Source: an uncultured Bacilli bacterium (GTDB lineage: Bacteria > Bacillota_I > Bacilli_A > RF39 > UBA660). From it: a stretch of 20,910 nt of DNA. The notes under the pieces are model-generated. The model was not told where the DNA came from, searched no databases, and worked only from the letters and a program-made list of their open reading frames with translations. The DNA lies in NCBI GenBank assembly GCA_934088535.1, contig CAKOJC010000020.1, forward strand, positions 1 through 20,910. Direction: 5' to 3'. Position numbers and translations under genes: made by a program. Of the stretch, positions 1 through 7,754 are shown in pieces (within the stretch, counting starts at the first letter, position 1; each line of letters starts with the position of its first letter).

Positions 1-555
1 GATTTTAAAGATTTAAAAAAAACTAATCTAGATGTTGTTGGTTGGGTGAAAGTAAATGGTACAAATATTAATTATCCTTTTGTTCAAGCAAATGATAACA
101 AATATTATCTTACACATAGTTTTAATAAATCATATAATGCAGCAGGATGGGTATTTTTATATTATAGGAACAACAATACTAATAATAAAAATACAATTAT
201 ATATGCTCATGGAAGAACCGACAAAACAATGTTTGGAACACTAAGAAAAGTTTTAAACAATGGTTGGCTTAATAATACAAATAATTTTGTTATTAAAATA
301 TCTACTGAATTAGAAAATAGTCTATGGCAAATATTTAGTGTATATCATATACCTACTACTAGTGATTACTTGAAAACGGATTTTGATGATGATAATGAAT
401 TTCAAGATTTTATCAGTATGATAATTAGTAGAAGTTCTCATAATTTTAATGCAGGTGTAAGTGTTAATGATAATATTTTAACTTTATCTACTTGTTATAA
501 CAATTCAGATAAGATGGTAGTTCATGCTAAACTTATAAAAAAAGAAAGAAAATAA
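1..555 (+). CDS. Class B-type sortase, 5' end missing
   Basis: Cysteine transpeptidase of the sortase family, expected at the outer membrane face, where it joins sorting-signal proteins to peptidoglycan or to other proteins. The reading frame is open to the first base, so the N-terminal anchor lies outside the window; the GTG at 46 is internal, because the residues before it (DVVGW) are conserved in class B sortases. Visible family features are a GTNINYP segment, NAAGW, the catalytic His in YAHG (codon 208-210) and the catalytic Cys in LSTC (codon 493-495). The usual Arg near the C-terminus, in a context like R-V-V-x-H-A-K, appears to be Lys (codon 511-513). The gene converges on ftsW with a 4-base gap and no clear terminator. 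Class B/SrtB-like assignment is firm; the substrate cannot be told from the window. Confidence 0.88.
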   Translation, partial: DFKDLKKTNLDVVGWVKVNGTNINYPFVQANDNKYYLTHSFNKSYNAAGWVFLYYRNNNTNNKNTIIYAHGRTDKTMFGTLRKVLNNGWLNNTNNFVIKISTELENSLWQIFSVYHIPTTSDYLKTDFDDDNEFQDFISMIISRSSHNFNAGVSVNDNILTLSTCYNNSDKMVVHAKLIKKERK

Positions 556-559
556 TATG

Positions 560-1645
560 CTATTTATCTTTAACATTAAGAATTATACCAATACTCATCA
601 TACTAACTAGCAAAGATGAACCACCATAGCTAATAAACGGAAGAGTTACTCCTGTTATTGGAACAAGACCAACTACTACTGAAAGGTTAAGAAGTGTCTG
701 AAACATCATTAAAAATACTAAACCAAATATTAAATACTTTGAAAATAAATCTTCAGTATTTATAGCTTTCTTAATGATATTATAAAATAACGTTATAAAA
801 AGTAATATTAAAACTAAGTCTCCAATAAAACCAAACTCTTCACTAATTATTGAAAATATAAAATCTGTTTGAGGTTCTGGAAGATAAAAATGTTTTTGTC
901 TTGAATTTAAGAATCCGAATCCAAGTAGTCCTCCTGGACCTATTGCATATAAACTTTGTATCATTTGAAAACCACTACCTAGTGGGTCACTCCATGGATT
1001 TAAAAAAGATGTGATTCTATCCATTCTATAAGGTGCGATTATAATAAGTATAACAATACCAACTATTCCAAGAATTCCTAATTTTATAAATATTGATACA
1101 TCTGTCCCACTTATAAATATAAGCCCAATCAAAGAACAAACTATAACCATACCAGTACCAAAATCAGGTTCTAACATTATAAGTCCAAAAAACAACATTA
1201 TTATAAAAAGTACCGGAGCCATAAACTTAAATGGATGTCTTTTTATCTTATCATTATTACTTAAATATTTTGATGTAAATATTATAAGAGCTATCTTAGT
1301 AAGTTCACTAGGTTGAAAACCAAGACCCATAATACCAAACCAACTTCTACTTCCATTCCTAACACTACCAATACCTGGTATTAAAACTAGAATAAGCAAT
1401 AAAAAACAAATACCTAAAAAAGTATTTGAGTATTTCTTATAAATATTAACATCTACTTTAGAAAACATAAACATAATAAAAATACCAACTATAAAGAATA
1501 TACCTTGATTAAGTACATATTTATATGGATTATTATATTTAAAAGATGCCCATATATAACTACTAGAATAAATCATTATGACACCTATTAAAGCTAGTAA
1601 TATAGTTGTAATAATTATTAGTTTATTTCTTTTAATAAAAATCAC
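560..1645 (-). CDS. ftsW: FtsW/SpoVE-type SEDS peptidoglycan glycosyltransferase
   Basis: Multi-pass membrane SEDS protein that polymerises lipid II into glycan strands at the septum together with a class B PBP. It has about ten hydrophobic segments in 361 residues. Family motifs are GSRSWFG near residue 98, EPDFGTG at 159-165 (containing the essential Asp), YLPEPQTDFIF near 254 and PFISYGGSSLL near 335. The LPEPQTDF and SEE-FGFIG wording is closer to FtsW/SpoVE than to RodA, and mraY immediately upstream agrees. The start is uncertain. The GTG at 1645 lies inside the AGGTG that should be the ribosome binding site, while an in-frame ATT at 1636 sits at normal spacing from it. A hairpin covers this site (see 1641-1673). 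SpoVE and FtsW cannot be separated from sequence alone. Confidence 0.9.
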   Translation of the reverse strand: MIFIKRNKLIIITTILLALIGVIMIYSSSYIWASFKYNNPYKYVLNQGIFFIVGIFIMFMFSKVDVNIYKKYSNTFLGICFLLLILVLIPGIGSVRNGSRSWFGIMGLGFQPSELTKIALIIFTSKYLSNNDKIKRHPFKFMAPVLFIIMLFFGLIMLEPDFGTGMVIVCSLIGLIFISGTDVSIFIKLGILGIVGIVILIIIAPYRMDRITSFLNPWSDPLGSGFQMIQSLYAIGPGGLLGFGFLNSRQKHFYLPEPQTDFIFSIISEEFGFIGDLVLILLFITLFYNIIKKAINTEDLFSKYLIFGLVFLMMFQTLLNLSVVVGLVPITGVTLPFISYGGSSLLVSMMSIGIILNVKDK

Positions 1646-1673
1646 CTATTCATTAATAATATGAATAAGTGAT
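1641..1673 (-). promoter_or_regulatory. Hairpin burying the ftsW ribosome binding site
   Basis: On the minus-strand transcript two 13-base arms pair completely (one G-U wobble) around a 7-base AUUAUUA loop. The 3' arm contains AGGUG, the only ribosome binding site for ftsW, and five U follow directly. It could mask translation initiation, act as a weak intrinsic terminator after mraY, or do both. A TATAAT at 1672-1677 would start transcription inside the 5' arm, giving an ftsW message unable to form the hairpin. The structure is seen directly; the function is inferred. Confidence 0.6.
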
Positions 1674-1697
1674 TATATTTATGTATTTAGTTTTTCT

Positions 1698-2690
1698 TTA
1701 CATCCATACACCATAGTATATTGCAACCATACCAAGCATAAATCCTACTATCAAAAACATTTTTACAATGTCAGTTTCTTCCCAACCTAATTTCTCAAAA
1801 TGATGGTGTATTGGAGCCATTAAGAATACTTTTCTTTTAAATTTCTTTATAGCAGTTAATTGTATTATAGAAGATAAAACTTCCATTACGAATACTCCGC
1901 CTATAACAGCAAGTGATAGCTCGTGTTTAGTAACTATCGCAACTGCAGCAAGTGTTGCTCCTAAAGCTAAAGAACCAGTGTCTCCCATAAATACTTTAGC
2001 TGGATGTGTATTAAATACTAAAAATCCTAATATTGAACCAACAAGTATAAAACAGAAAATTGCTATTTCTTGATAACCTGCTATCCAAGTAGTTCCCCAT
2101 GTAATAATACCAAAACTTAAAAATGCTATTAATGAAAGTCCTCCAGCAAGTCCATCTAAACCATCAGTTAAATTAACTGCATTAGAACTTCCTACTAAAA
2201 GGAATAATATAAAGAGTCCATATAACCATTTCATATCTATATTTATACCAAGAGAAGTTATTGTTAAATATGCATCTCCTCCTCCTTGCATATATATATA
2301 GAAAAATACTAACGCTATTAATACTTGAACAATTAACTTTTGAGTTATTGAAAGTCCATCATTATTGTGATCTCTTACTTTTAAATAATCATCAACAAAT
2401 CCAAGTAATGCATAACTTACAAATACAAATATTATAATAAGTAAATTATGAGTTATTTCTAAACTGCCTCTTAAATACAAAAGAACCATCGTAACTAAAG
2501 TAGGAATTATAAATATAAGACCACCAATAGTTGGAGTTCCCTGCTTACTAGCATGTCTAAACGCAACAAAAGAACTTATTGTTTGACCACATTTTAATTT
2601 TCTCAAAACTGGTATTAAGAATAACCCTAATATTACAGATAAAAAGAAACCTATCATTAATCCTAATATACTTTTAGCTAGAATTAACAT
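1698..2690 (-). CDS. mraY: Phospho-N-acetylmuramoyl-pentapeptide-transferase
   Basis: Integral membrane enzyme that transfers phospho-MurNAc-pentapeptide from UDP to undecaprenyl phosphate, giving lipid I, the first membrane step of peptidoglycan synthesis. Its 330 residues are the usual length, with about ten membrane segments. Diagnostic motifs are KQGTPTIGG (49-57), GFVDDYLK with the paired Asp (about 97-104), NLTDGLDGLAGG (about 173-184), FMGDTGSLALG (about 233-243) and APIHHHFE (about 291-298). The ATG follows an AAGGGTG ribosome binding site. In most Firmicutes mraY lies with the PBP and murD genes. Here it is separated from mraZ-rsmH-PBP by about 5.5 kb of other genes and is followed only by ftsW. 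Confidence 0.97.
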   Translation of the reverse strand: MLILAKSILGLMIGFFLSVILGLFLIPVLRKLKCGQTISSFVAFRHASKQGTPTIGGLIFIIPTLVTMVLLYLRGSLEITHNLLIIIFVFVSYALLGFVDDYLKVRDHNNDGLSITQKLIVQVLIALVFFYIYMQGGGDAYLTITSLGINIDMKWLYGLFILFLLVGSSNAVNLTDGLDGLAGGLSLIAFLSFGIITWGTTWIAGYQEIAIFCFILVGSILGFLVFNTHPAKVFMGDTGSLALGATLAAVAIVTKHELSLAVIGGVFVMEVLSSIIQLTAIKKFKRKVFLMAPIHHHFEKLGWEETDIVKMFLIVGFMLGMVAIYYGVWM

Positions 2691-2714
2691 AAAATATCAC
2701 ACCCTTATAAATAT

Positions 2715-2720
2715 ATTATA
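2715..2720 (-). promoter_or_regulatory. Candidate -10 element for mraY
   Basis: TATAAT on the minus strand, about 25 bases upstream of the mraY start, in the 86-base gap after holA. No convincing -35 lies 17 bases upstream, so this is a weak call. mraY may instead be read through from holA. Confidence 0.35.
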
Positions 2721-2776
2721 CTTTTATTTTATTATTTTACATAATAATTTTACGTTTATCATGTAAAGTATATACA

Positions 2777-3703
2777 TCATATTGATAAATAAAAATTCTC
2801 TAGAACCTTACTTTTATCAAGCCCCTCTACTTTTATAGATATATCCGCATCACTTAATTTATATATTATATTAAGTAACTTTTCTTCACTAAATTTACCC
2901 ACTATATCAAGCATTTTCTTAAATACAAATGGATTAATAGAAAGTCTACTTGTTATAGTTTGTGCTCCAGTATCTTTTGACATAACTTTAATTTGATATA
3001 ATGTTCTAAATTGTTTAGATAAATAATCTATTATAACTACTTCATCTACTCCACTACTAACAAGAGTTTTAGTACTTTCAAGCATTAGAGGTATATTATG
3101 AGCCATAACAGCATCATTTAACTTAAACATTTCTTTTTCACTATTTTTACTAATTACTTTTTCTATATCTTCATCAGTTATTAAGTCATCATCTAATTTA
3201 TATAAAAGTAACTTATTAACTTCATTTAAAACACTATCAGTATCATTCTCACATAAACTTAATATATTCTTTATTTGATTATAAGTAATTCTTTTTTTAT
3301 TATCACTAAATATCTTAGTTACATATTCATGTAATGTCTTATAATCCATTTTTTTAAGTTCAACTATTTTACACTTTTCATTTAATAAATTAATTAAGTC
3401 TTTCTTAGAATCTAACTTCTCATCTATACATTTTAATATAATAACATTATCATTCATATGATTAATATAATCACTTAAAGCTTTTTCTTCTTTAGCTTTC
3501 ATTTTCTTAAAAGTAAAATTTGATACTATAAGTAATTTCTTTTCATTAAATAAATCCACATAATTTATTTCATTTAATATATCATCCATACTTACACTAT
3601 CATAATCATACTTAATAATATTATCTATTTTAAGTTCGTCTACTAAAACATCTATTTTTCTTTTAATAATATTTATTTCATTTCCTAAGAATACATATAT
3701 CAT
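2777..3703 (-). CDS. holA: DNA polymerase III subunit delta (clamp loader)
   Basis: Delta subunit of the clamp loader, which opens the sliding clamp so it can be placed on primed DNA. The 308 residues follow the family plan: an N-terminal AAA+-like domain opening with MIYVFLGNE, the YVDLFNEKKLLIVSN segment of the clamp-opening region near residues 48-62, a lid region containing DTDSVLNEVNKL, and an all-helical C-terminal collar with VVIIDYLSKQFRTLYQIK. As expected for delta, no Walker A motif is present. The ATG lies one base after the stop of the upstream gene, and an AAAGGA ribosome binding site is inside that gene's end, so the two are likely translationally coupled. Confidence 0.93.
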   Translation of the reverse strand: MIYVFLGNEINIIKRKIDVLVDELKIDNIIKYDYDSVSMDDILNEINYVDLFNEKKLLIVSNFTFKKMKAKEEKALSDYINHMNDNVIILKCIDEKLDSKKDLINLLNEKCKIVELKKMDYKTLHEYVTKIFSDNKKRITYNQIKNILSLCENDTDSVLNEVNKLLLYKLDDDLITDEDIEKVISKNSEKEMFKLNDAVMAHNIPLMLESTKTLVSSGVDEVVIIDYLSKQFRTLYQIKVMSKDTGAQTITSRLSINPFVFKKMLDIVGKFSEEKLLNIIYKLSDADISIKVEGLDKSKVLENFYLSI

Positions 3704-3704
3704 A

Positions 3705-4568
3705 TTAGTTATCCTTTACTATAACACTTCTAACACTAGCATCAATTATAAAGTTAGAAGGATTATCTATTTTTACATTATCAACATATACTTTTTTAGT
3801 CTTATAAGCTATTTTTAAAGCCTCTAAAAGTTCTATTAAAGAAGTATATAGTTTTACCTTAACAATTACAGGTTTACCATTATTTATAGTTATAATTGTA
3901 TTATCATACATATAATCTAAAGATATAGCTTTATGAATCGCAAGTATTTCTTCTACACTATAAAATATACAAGTTGAATCTTTAAATTTCTTATTACTAT
4001 GAACCATACAAATATTTAAAAAAGCATTAATATATTTGTTATATGCCTCAATTGAATTTAAATCATCTCTATTTACACAAATATAACAATTTTTCATACC
4101 AAAAGCATTCATAAACTCATCTATTGCTTCAAGTATTTCTTCATAACTTTCATAGTTAATTACCATATCTTTAAGATCATAATTTTTATCATACAAAGAA
4201 TTAACTACTAAAGTAGTTTTACTATTTATTTTATTATCAAGTCCATATTTTTTTAATGAATCTACTATATCACTTTTTTTAGTCTTACTTAAATTTCTAG
4301 TAGGATTTAATTTTTCTTTTTTATCTATAAAATCATTTTCAATTATTAAACAATTTTCTTCTCCACTTTTATAAGACATTTTACCAGTCGCTACAACCTC
4401 ACCACTAACTGGACTAAATATCTTTTTACCATTTTCTCTTTCACCAAGTAATGTATTATGATTAACCATTCTACTTTTAGATATAGTTAATTTATCTAAA
4501 CTATCAAAAGGAACATAAATAAATTCAGGTGATAAATACGTTATATATTCACTATTTTCTTTTGCCAT
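3705..4568 (-). CDS. Reduced RnfC-like protein without iron-sulfur domain
   Basis: A 287-residue soluble protein whose order of segments matches the N-terminal two thirds of RnfC, the cytoplasmic NADH-side subunit of Rnf complexes. Residues about 15-80 resemble the RnfC barrel-sandwich domain (IYVPFDSLD, then IFSPVSGEVVATGK). Residues about 118-175 resemble its Rossmann-like core (TLVVNSL, EEILEAIDEFMNAFGMKNCYI). Residues about 203-287 resemble the region before the SLBB segment (SVEEILAIHKAI, then NPSNFIIDASV). What is missing: the Cys-Glu-Pro of the RnfC core, and the whole C-terminal domain with paired CxxCxxCxxxC clusters. No other Rnf subunit is in the window. Electron transfer as in Rnf is therefore unlikely; a scaffold or regulatory role is only a guess. 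Similarity was judged by eye. Confidence 0.6.
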   Translation of the reverse strand: MAKENSEYITYLSPEFIYVPFDSLDKLTISKSRMVNHNTLLGERENGKKIFSPVSGEVVATGKMSYKSGEENCLIIENDFIDKKEKLNPTRNLSKTKKSDIVDSLKKYGLDNKINSKTTLVVNSLYDKNYDLKDMVINYESYEEILEAIDEFMNAFGMKNCYICVNRDDLNSIEAYNKYINAFLNICMVHSNKKFKDSTCIFYSVEEILAIHKAISLDYMYDNTIITINNGKPVIVKVKLYTSLIELLEALKIAYKTKKVYVDNVKIDNPSNFIIDASVRSVIVKDN

Positions 4569-4588
4569 TTTCTACTTCTCCATTAAAT

Positions 4589-4601
4589 ATTATATATTAT
4601 A
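4589..4601 (-). promoter_or_regulatory. Candidate -10 elements for the RnfC-like/holA unit
   Basis: Two overlapping TATAAT hexamers on the minus strand (4589-4594 and 4596-4601), 21 to 33 bases upstream of the ATG, which has a GGAGAAG ribosome binding site. No good -35 is visible. The gap is shared with a divergent promoter at 4630-4638. Confidence 0.4.
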
Positions 4602-4629
4602 TTTGAATATTTTAAAAGTATAAATTGTA

Positions 4630-4638
4630 TGTTATAAT
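4630..4638 (+). promoter_or_regulatory. Extended -10 promoter of the WG-repeat gene
   Basis: TGTTATAAT, a perfect extended -10, lies 25 bases before the ATG at 4664, with an AAAGGTGG ribosome binding site between them. The -35 region is poor, as is usual with an extended -10. The same nonamer recurs on the minus strand at 7454-7462. Confidence 0.6.
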
Positions 4639-4663
4639 ATTTTTAGAATAAAGGTGGTTTATT

Positions 4664-6193
4664 ATGAGTAAGAAAAAAAGAATTATTGTTATATCAATAG
4701 TAATATTATTAATTTTATGTATTAGCGCTTCTGTTATAGGTATTTTATCATCCACACCAGAAACTCCCCCTGAAGTACCAAAAGAACCTGAAATACCGGA
4801 AATAACTGAAGACTTTAAAGAAGTAGAACTAGTTTCTAAATATACTACTACTAATAGCTTGTTTTATGATTATGAAACAAGTGAAATCACAGAATACATT
4901 GATGGTGTAACTTATATTGTTGGTATTAATGGAAAATTAAATAGCCAAAAAACTTTACAAAACTCAAATTCAGATAATGAAGATGAACAAGTCGCAGAAA
5001 GTAAAAATTACAAATTTTATATTGATGAAAATGGTTATTTTTATTATTTAAATACTAAAAATAAAAAGAAATCTAAGTCTTATTATAATATTATCTTGCC
5101 ACATAAAGGTGAACTAACTGGAGTATATGCTATTCTTGTTACATACAATGATAAAACTGATGAAACAATTTATGAAGTACTAAATACTAACGATGGCTCA
5201 GTTAATCAAATAAATATTGAAGACGCAACTATAGAAGATGACCAATCACTTAATTATAGAGAAATGGAACCAATAGACGCTAGTACAGTTAATTACTTTA
5301 CAATAACAAACAAAACAAACAAAGTTGGTTTAATAAATCCTAAAGGAAATATTATTATAGATATAATTTATGATAATATAAGCGTATTTCAAGATAAATA
5401 TATAATAACTTCCCTTGATAATAAATATGGCATTGTAAACTTTAACAATGAAGAAATAATCCCATTTGAATATGACAAAATCTATTCAGTTGGAAACTTC
5501 TTAATATTAGAAAAGAATAAGAAATTAAGTATAGCAGACTCTAACGCAAAAATATATATAGAGAATAAAATAGATGTTGAAGAAGATAATAGAACATTTG
5601 ATTATGAAACATACTATTTTATATCAACAGAATACAACAATAAACTTTATTTAAAAGTATATTATAATAATAAAGAATCAATATATTTAATAAATTCAAA
5701 AGATATAGAAAGAAAAATAAGTACTTCTACATATTTTGATACATTAAGATCTTATAATAAGAATGCTAAATACTTTTATACGACTGAATCAAATGGTAAC
5801 AAAGAAACAATAACTTTCTACGATTATGATTTATATGAATATTTTAAAACTGATGTAGACTTTAATAGTAATATTAAACATTACACAGAAATAAAACCAT
5901 TAATTCATAATTTTAATTATTATAGCATAGATTTTTATACTTCACTTGGTGAAGAACAAGATAAATCATACTACATAGATTTATTTAATTCAAAACAAAT
6001 AGATGAATATACAGCGTTAAAAAGATACTTCAATAATGGCTATAATTTCTATATATCAAATAATAAATTAAAAGTATATAAAGACAAAGAACTATTAAGT
6101 GAATTTGATGGAGAATATGAATACTTAGGTGGTTACTTATTCTTAAAAGACAATGAAATATTTGAGTTAACTTTTAAAAAAGAAACAAAATAA
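4664..6193 (+). CDS. Membrane-anchored surface protein with WG-type repeats
   Basis: A 509-residue protein with a short basic N-terminus, one membrane segment (residues 6-28), a Pro/Glu-rich spacer (31-48) and a long extracellular domain rich in Tyr, Asn and Asp. Two units read like WG repeats: KVGLINPKGNIIID-IYDNI (about 220-238) and KYGIVNFNNEEIIPFEYDKI (about 254-273). Further degenerate beta-rich units on both sides suggest a propeller-like fold. There is no lipobox, so it is probably held by an uncleaved signal anchor. It has its own promoter and terminator and runs opposite to the neighbouring genes, so it is a single-gene unit. Function is unknown; a binding or sensing role outside the cell is inferred from architecture only. 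Confidence 0.7.
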   Translation: MSKKKRIIVISIVILLILCISASVIGILSSTPETPPEVPKEPEIPEITEDFKEVELVSKYTTTNSLFYDYETSEITEYIDGVTYIVGINGKLNSQKTLQNSNSDNEDEQVAESKNYKFYIDENGYFYYLNTKNKKKSKSYYNIILPHKGELTGVYAILVTYNDKTDETIYEVLNTNDGSVNQINIEDATIEDDQSLNYREMEPIDASTVNYFTITNKTNKVGLINPKGNIIIDIIYDNISVFQDKYIITSLDNKYGIVNFNNEEIIPFEYDKIYSVGNFLILEKNKKLSIADSNAKIYIENKIDVEEDNRTFDYETYYFISTEYNNKLYLKVYYNNKESIYLINSKDIERKISTSTYFDTLRSYNKNAKYFYTTESNGNKETITFYDYDLYEYFKTDVDFNSNIKHYTEIKPLIHNFNYYSIDFYTSLGEEQDKSYYIDLFNSKQIDEYTALKRYFNNGYNFYISNNKLKVYKDKELLSEFDGEYEYLGGYLFLKDNEIFELTFKKETK

Positions 6194-6220
6194 AGCGACT
6201 TAGAAAATCTAAATCGCTTT
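6192..6220. terminator. Bidirectional intrinsic terminator
   Basis: Thirteen-base arms (one mismatch on the plus strand, a G-U pair on the minus strand) around an AAA loop, with T-rich sequence following on both strands. It lies between the converging WG-repeat gene and DUF4230 gene and begins in the stop codon of the former. Confidence 0.85.
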
Positions 6221-6223
6221 TTA

Positions 6224-6817
6224 TTATTTTTGCTTTGTTACTTTTAAACTATAATCTTCGGGTATTATATCTTGTATAAGACCTTTTATAAGTGCATCAG
6301 CCTGTTTATCAGCAGTTTCTAATATTCCAAGTCCAACCACTTTTTCTTTTGCTTTCGCTTCTGCTTCGGCTTGTGCTTTATTAGCATCTTCTTTTGAATT
6401 AAAGTTAAATAATGCAAATCCTTCATCATAATATTTAATACTATTTGGATCTACTTTAACATCTAAAACCTCAGCTTTTGGTAAAGAAATAATTATTGTT
6501 TTAGTGACATAGTCAGCAGTAATCTTAACTTTCTTAATATCTATTCCAGCTCTAGCAGTAGCCTGATATATCATTAAGAAGTCACTTCTACTAATTATCT
6601 TAATACCAGAATCTTTATATGGATATATACCTTCAAAAGTAAGTTTTGCTGTCGTAAGTTCACTAGATTTTTCCAATTTAGCAAGTAAGTATGTTACATC
6701 CACTTCTTCCTTTTTATTACATAATGTAATAAGTAATACAATTAATATACCAACAATAACGCCAATAATAACACAATTTCTTTTGTTTCCTAATATTTTC
6801 TTAATTTTCTTTTTCAT
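6224..6817 (-). CDS. DUF4230 family membrane-anchored protein
   Basis: A 197-residue protein with a basic N-terminus, one membrane segment (about 15-33) and an extracellular DUF4230 domain. The recognisable core is ELTTAKLTFEG, then SRSDFLMIYQATARAGIDIKKV, then TIIISLPKAEVLDVKVDPNSI-YYDEGFALFN. A long Ala/Lys/Glu helix follows (about 143-170). The family is common in Firmicutes and its function is not established. The start is set by an AGAGGTG ribosome binding site. A possible -10 (TGTGATAAT around 6877-6885) would give a leader of roughly 50 bases that contains the palindrome GACGCGTC. Confidence 0.82.
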   Translation of the reverse strand: MKKKIKKILGNKRNCVIIGVIVGILIVLLITLCNKKEEVDVTYLLAKLEKSSELTTAKLTFEGIYPYKDSGIKIISRSDFLMIYQATARAGIDIKKVKITADYVTKTIIISLPKAEVLDVKVDPNSIKYYDEGFALFNFNSKEDANKAQAEAEAKAKEKVVGLGILETADKQADALIKGLIQDIIPEDYSLKVTKQK

Positions 6818-6903
6818 ACTACACCTCTTTATAAATAAAATGTTTTTGACGCGTCCATATTATTTATTAACACAATATTATCACACTTATTTCACAAATA
6901 CAA

Positions 6904-7437
6904 TTACTTTGTATGTTTTAAATATAACTTATAAATATACTTTTTATTAAGAACTTTCTCCCCTTTTTTACCTAAATCATAAAATACTTCTTCTAAGAAA
7001 TCTTTAAGTTTAGGATTTAATTCATATATATCTTTATGAGCCACAAAATATTCATATGGTGTGCTATTCTTATAATCTTTTTTATAATATGTTTTTGATG
7101 CAGCTATTCTATCACATATCATTTCAAGCATATATTTAAAAGGTATTATAGGTGTTTTAACCGGAGCACTATAATCATACCAATACTCGAAATGATGTTT
7201 ATTACGACCAAAATGATGAAGCCAAGCCCTACTATAACCATTAATCTTTTTACTTGTTCTTAAAGGACTATCAGATCCATCTGTATAATATTTAACTGAC
7301 TCAAAAAATTCTTCAAAAGAATATTTAGATAAATCATGCACTAAACCTCTAAAAGGAATACCAACTTTACAGCATAATTTAAATACTTCAAATCTATGCT
7401 TATTAACTGTATGTAAATGTCCAAAAAATTTATTCAT
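6904..7437 (-). CDS. DUF5662 family protein (HD-like His/Asp motifs)
   Basis: Soluble protein of about 177 residues. Conserved segments LVHDLSKYS, YSRAWLHHFGRNKHHFEYW and MICDRIAASKTYY identify DUF5662. The His-Asp pair and the clustered His residues look like a metal site of HD-type hydrolases, but no activity is known to me for the family. I place the start at the ATG at 7437, not 7449: the promoter -10 at 7454-7459 would start transcription near 7447, and a GGTG ribosome binding site sits six bases before the 7437 ATG. The unit follows the YneF-like gene's terminator directly. Confidence 0.78.
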   Translation of the reverse strand: MNKFFGHLHTVNKHRFEVFKLCCKVGIPFRGLVHDLSKYSFEEFFESVKYYTDGSDSPLRTSKKINGYSRAWLHHFGRNKHHFEYWYDYSAPVKTPIIPFKYMLEMICDRIAASKTYYKKDYKNSTPYEYFVAHKDIYELNPKLKDFLEEVFYDLGKKGEKVLNKKYIYKLYLKHTK

Positions 7438-7453
7438 ATATTTCACCATAAAG

Positions 7454-7462
7454 ATTATAACA
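7454..7462 (-). promoter_or_regulatory. Extended -10 promoter of the DUF5662 gene
   Basis: TGTTATAAT on the minus strand, identical to the element at 4630-4638. It starts directly beyond the T-tract of the preceding terminator, leaving a leader of only about ten bases. Confidence 0.6.
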
Positions 7463-7486
7463 TAAAAAAAGCTCCTATTGGAACTT
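7463..7486 (-). terminator. Intrinsic terminator overlapping the yneF-like stop codon
   Basis: Seven-base arms AAGUUCC and GGAGCUU (one G-U pair) around an AAUA loop, then a run of T. The TAG stop codon (7477-7475) lies in the loop and closing base, so the last codons form the hairpin's 5' arm. Confidence 0.75.
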
Positions 7487-7720
7487 TTGCATTTGTTTCA
7501 TTAATTGATTAACTTGTTTTTGACTAGGATTTCTACCCATACCTCTCATTAAAGTTTTAATCATTTCTTCACTAACAGGTGGATTTTCTTTTAATTGTTT
7601 TGAAACTAATTTCTTAGAAATTAAGAATCCAGCTATAAGACCAACAACAAGTCCTATTACTAAATATAAAATATCCATCCAGATATTACCAGTACATTTA
7701 ACTGCATCTAATATTAACAT
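7475..7720 (-). CDS. UPF0154 family small membrane protein (YneF-like)
   Basis: Small membrane protein of 81 residues: one N-terminal membrane segment (LYLVIGLVVGLIAGFLI) and a short cytoplasmic tail. The tail KQLKENPPVSEEMIKTLMRGMGRNPSQKQVNQLMKQM is characteristic of UPF0154, the family of B. subtilis YneF. Function is not established. The ATG at 7720 has a GAGGAG ribosome binding site at workable spacing; the ATG nine bases upstream abuts that site and is less likely. It follows the SirA-like gene by about 34 bases in the same direction, the same order as sirA (yneE)-yneF in B. subtilis. Confidence 0.88.
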   Translation of the reverse strand: MLILDAVKCTGNIWMDILYLVIGLVVGLIAGFLISKKLVSKQLKENPPVSEEMIKTLMRGMGRNPSQKQVNQLMKQMQKFQ

Positions 7721-7754
7721 TCTACTCATCTCCTCATGACAATTTTATCAAGAA

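Noticed and set aside
56..244. Second open frame on the plus strand inside the sortase gene
   Set aside because: Overlaps the conserved sortase core in another frame; product is Ile-rich and has no family features.
6848..6855. GACGCGTC palindrome between two minus-strand genes
   Set aside because: GC-rich for this region and located in the likely leader of the DUF4230 gene, but a single eight-base palindrome is too short to assign as an operator.
6898..6914. ATACAA/TTGTAT hairpin with the DUF5662 stop codon in its loop
   Set aside because: Six-base stem without a real T-tract; it resembles the stop-codon terminators elsewhere but is too weak to call.
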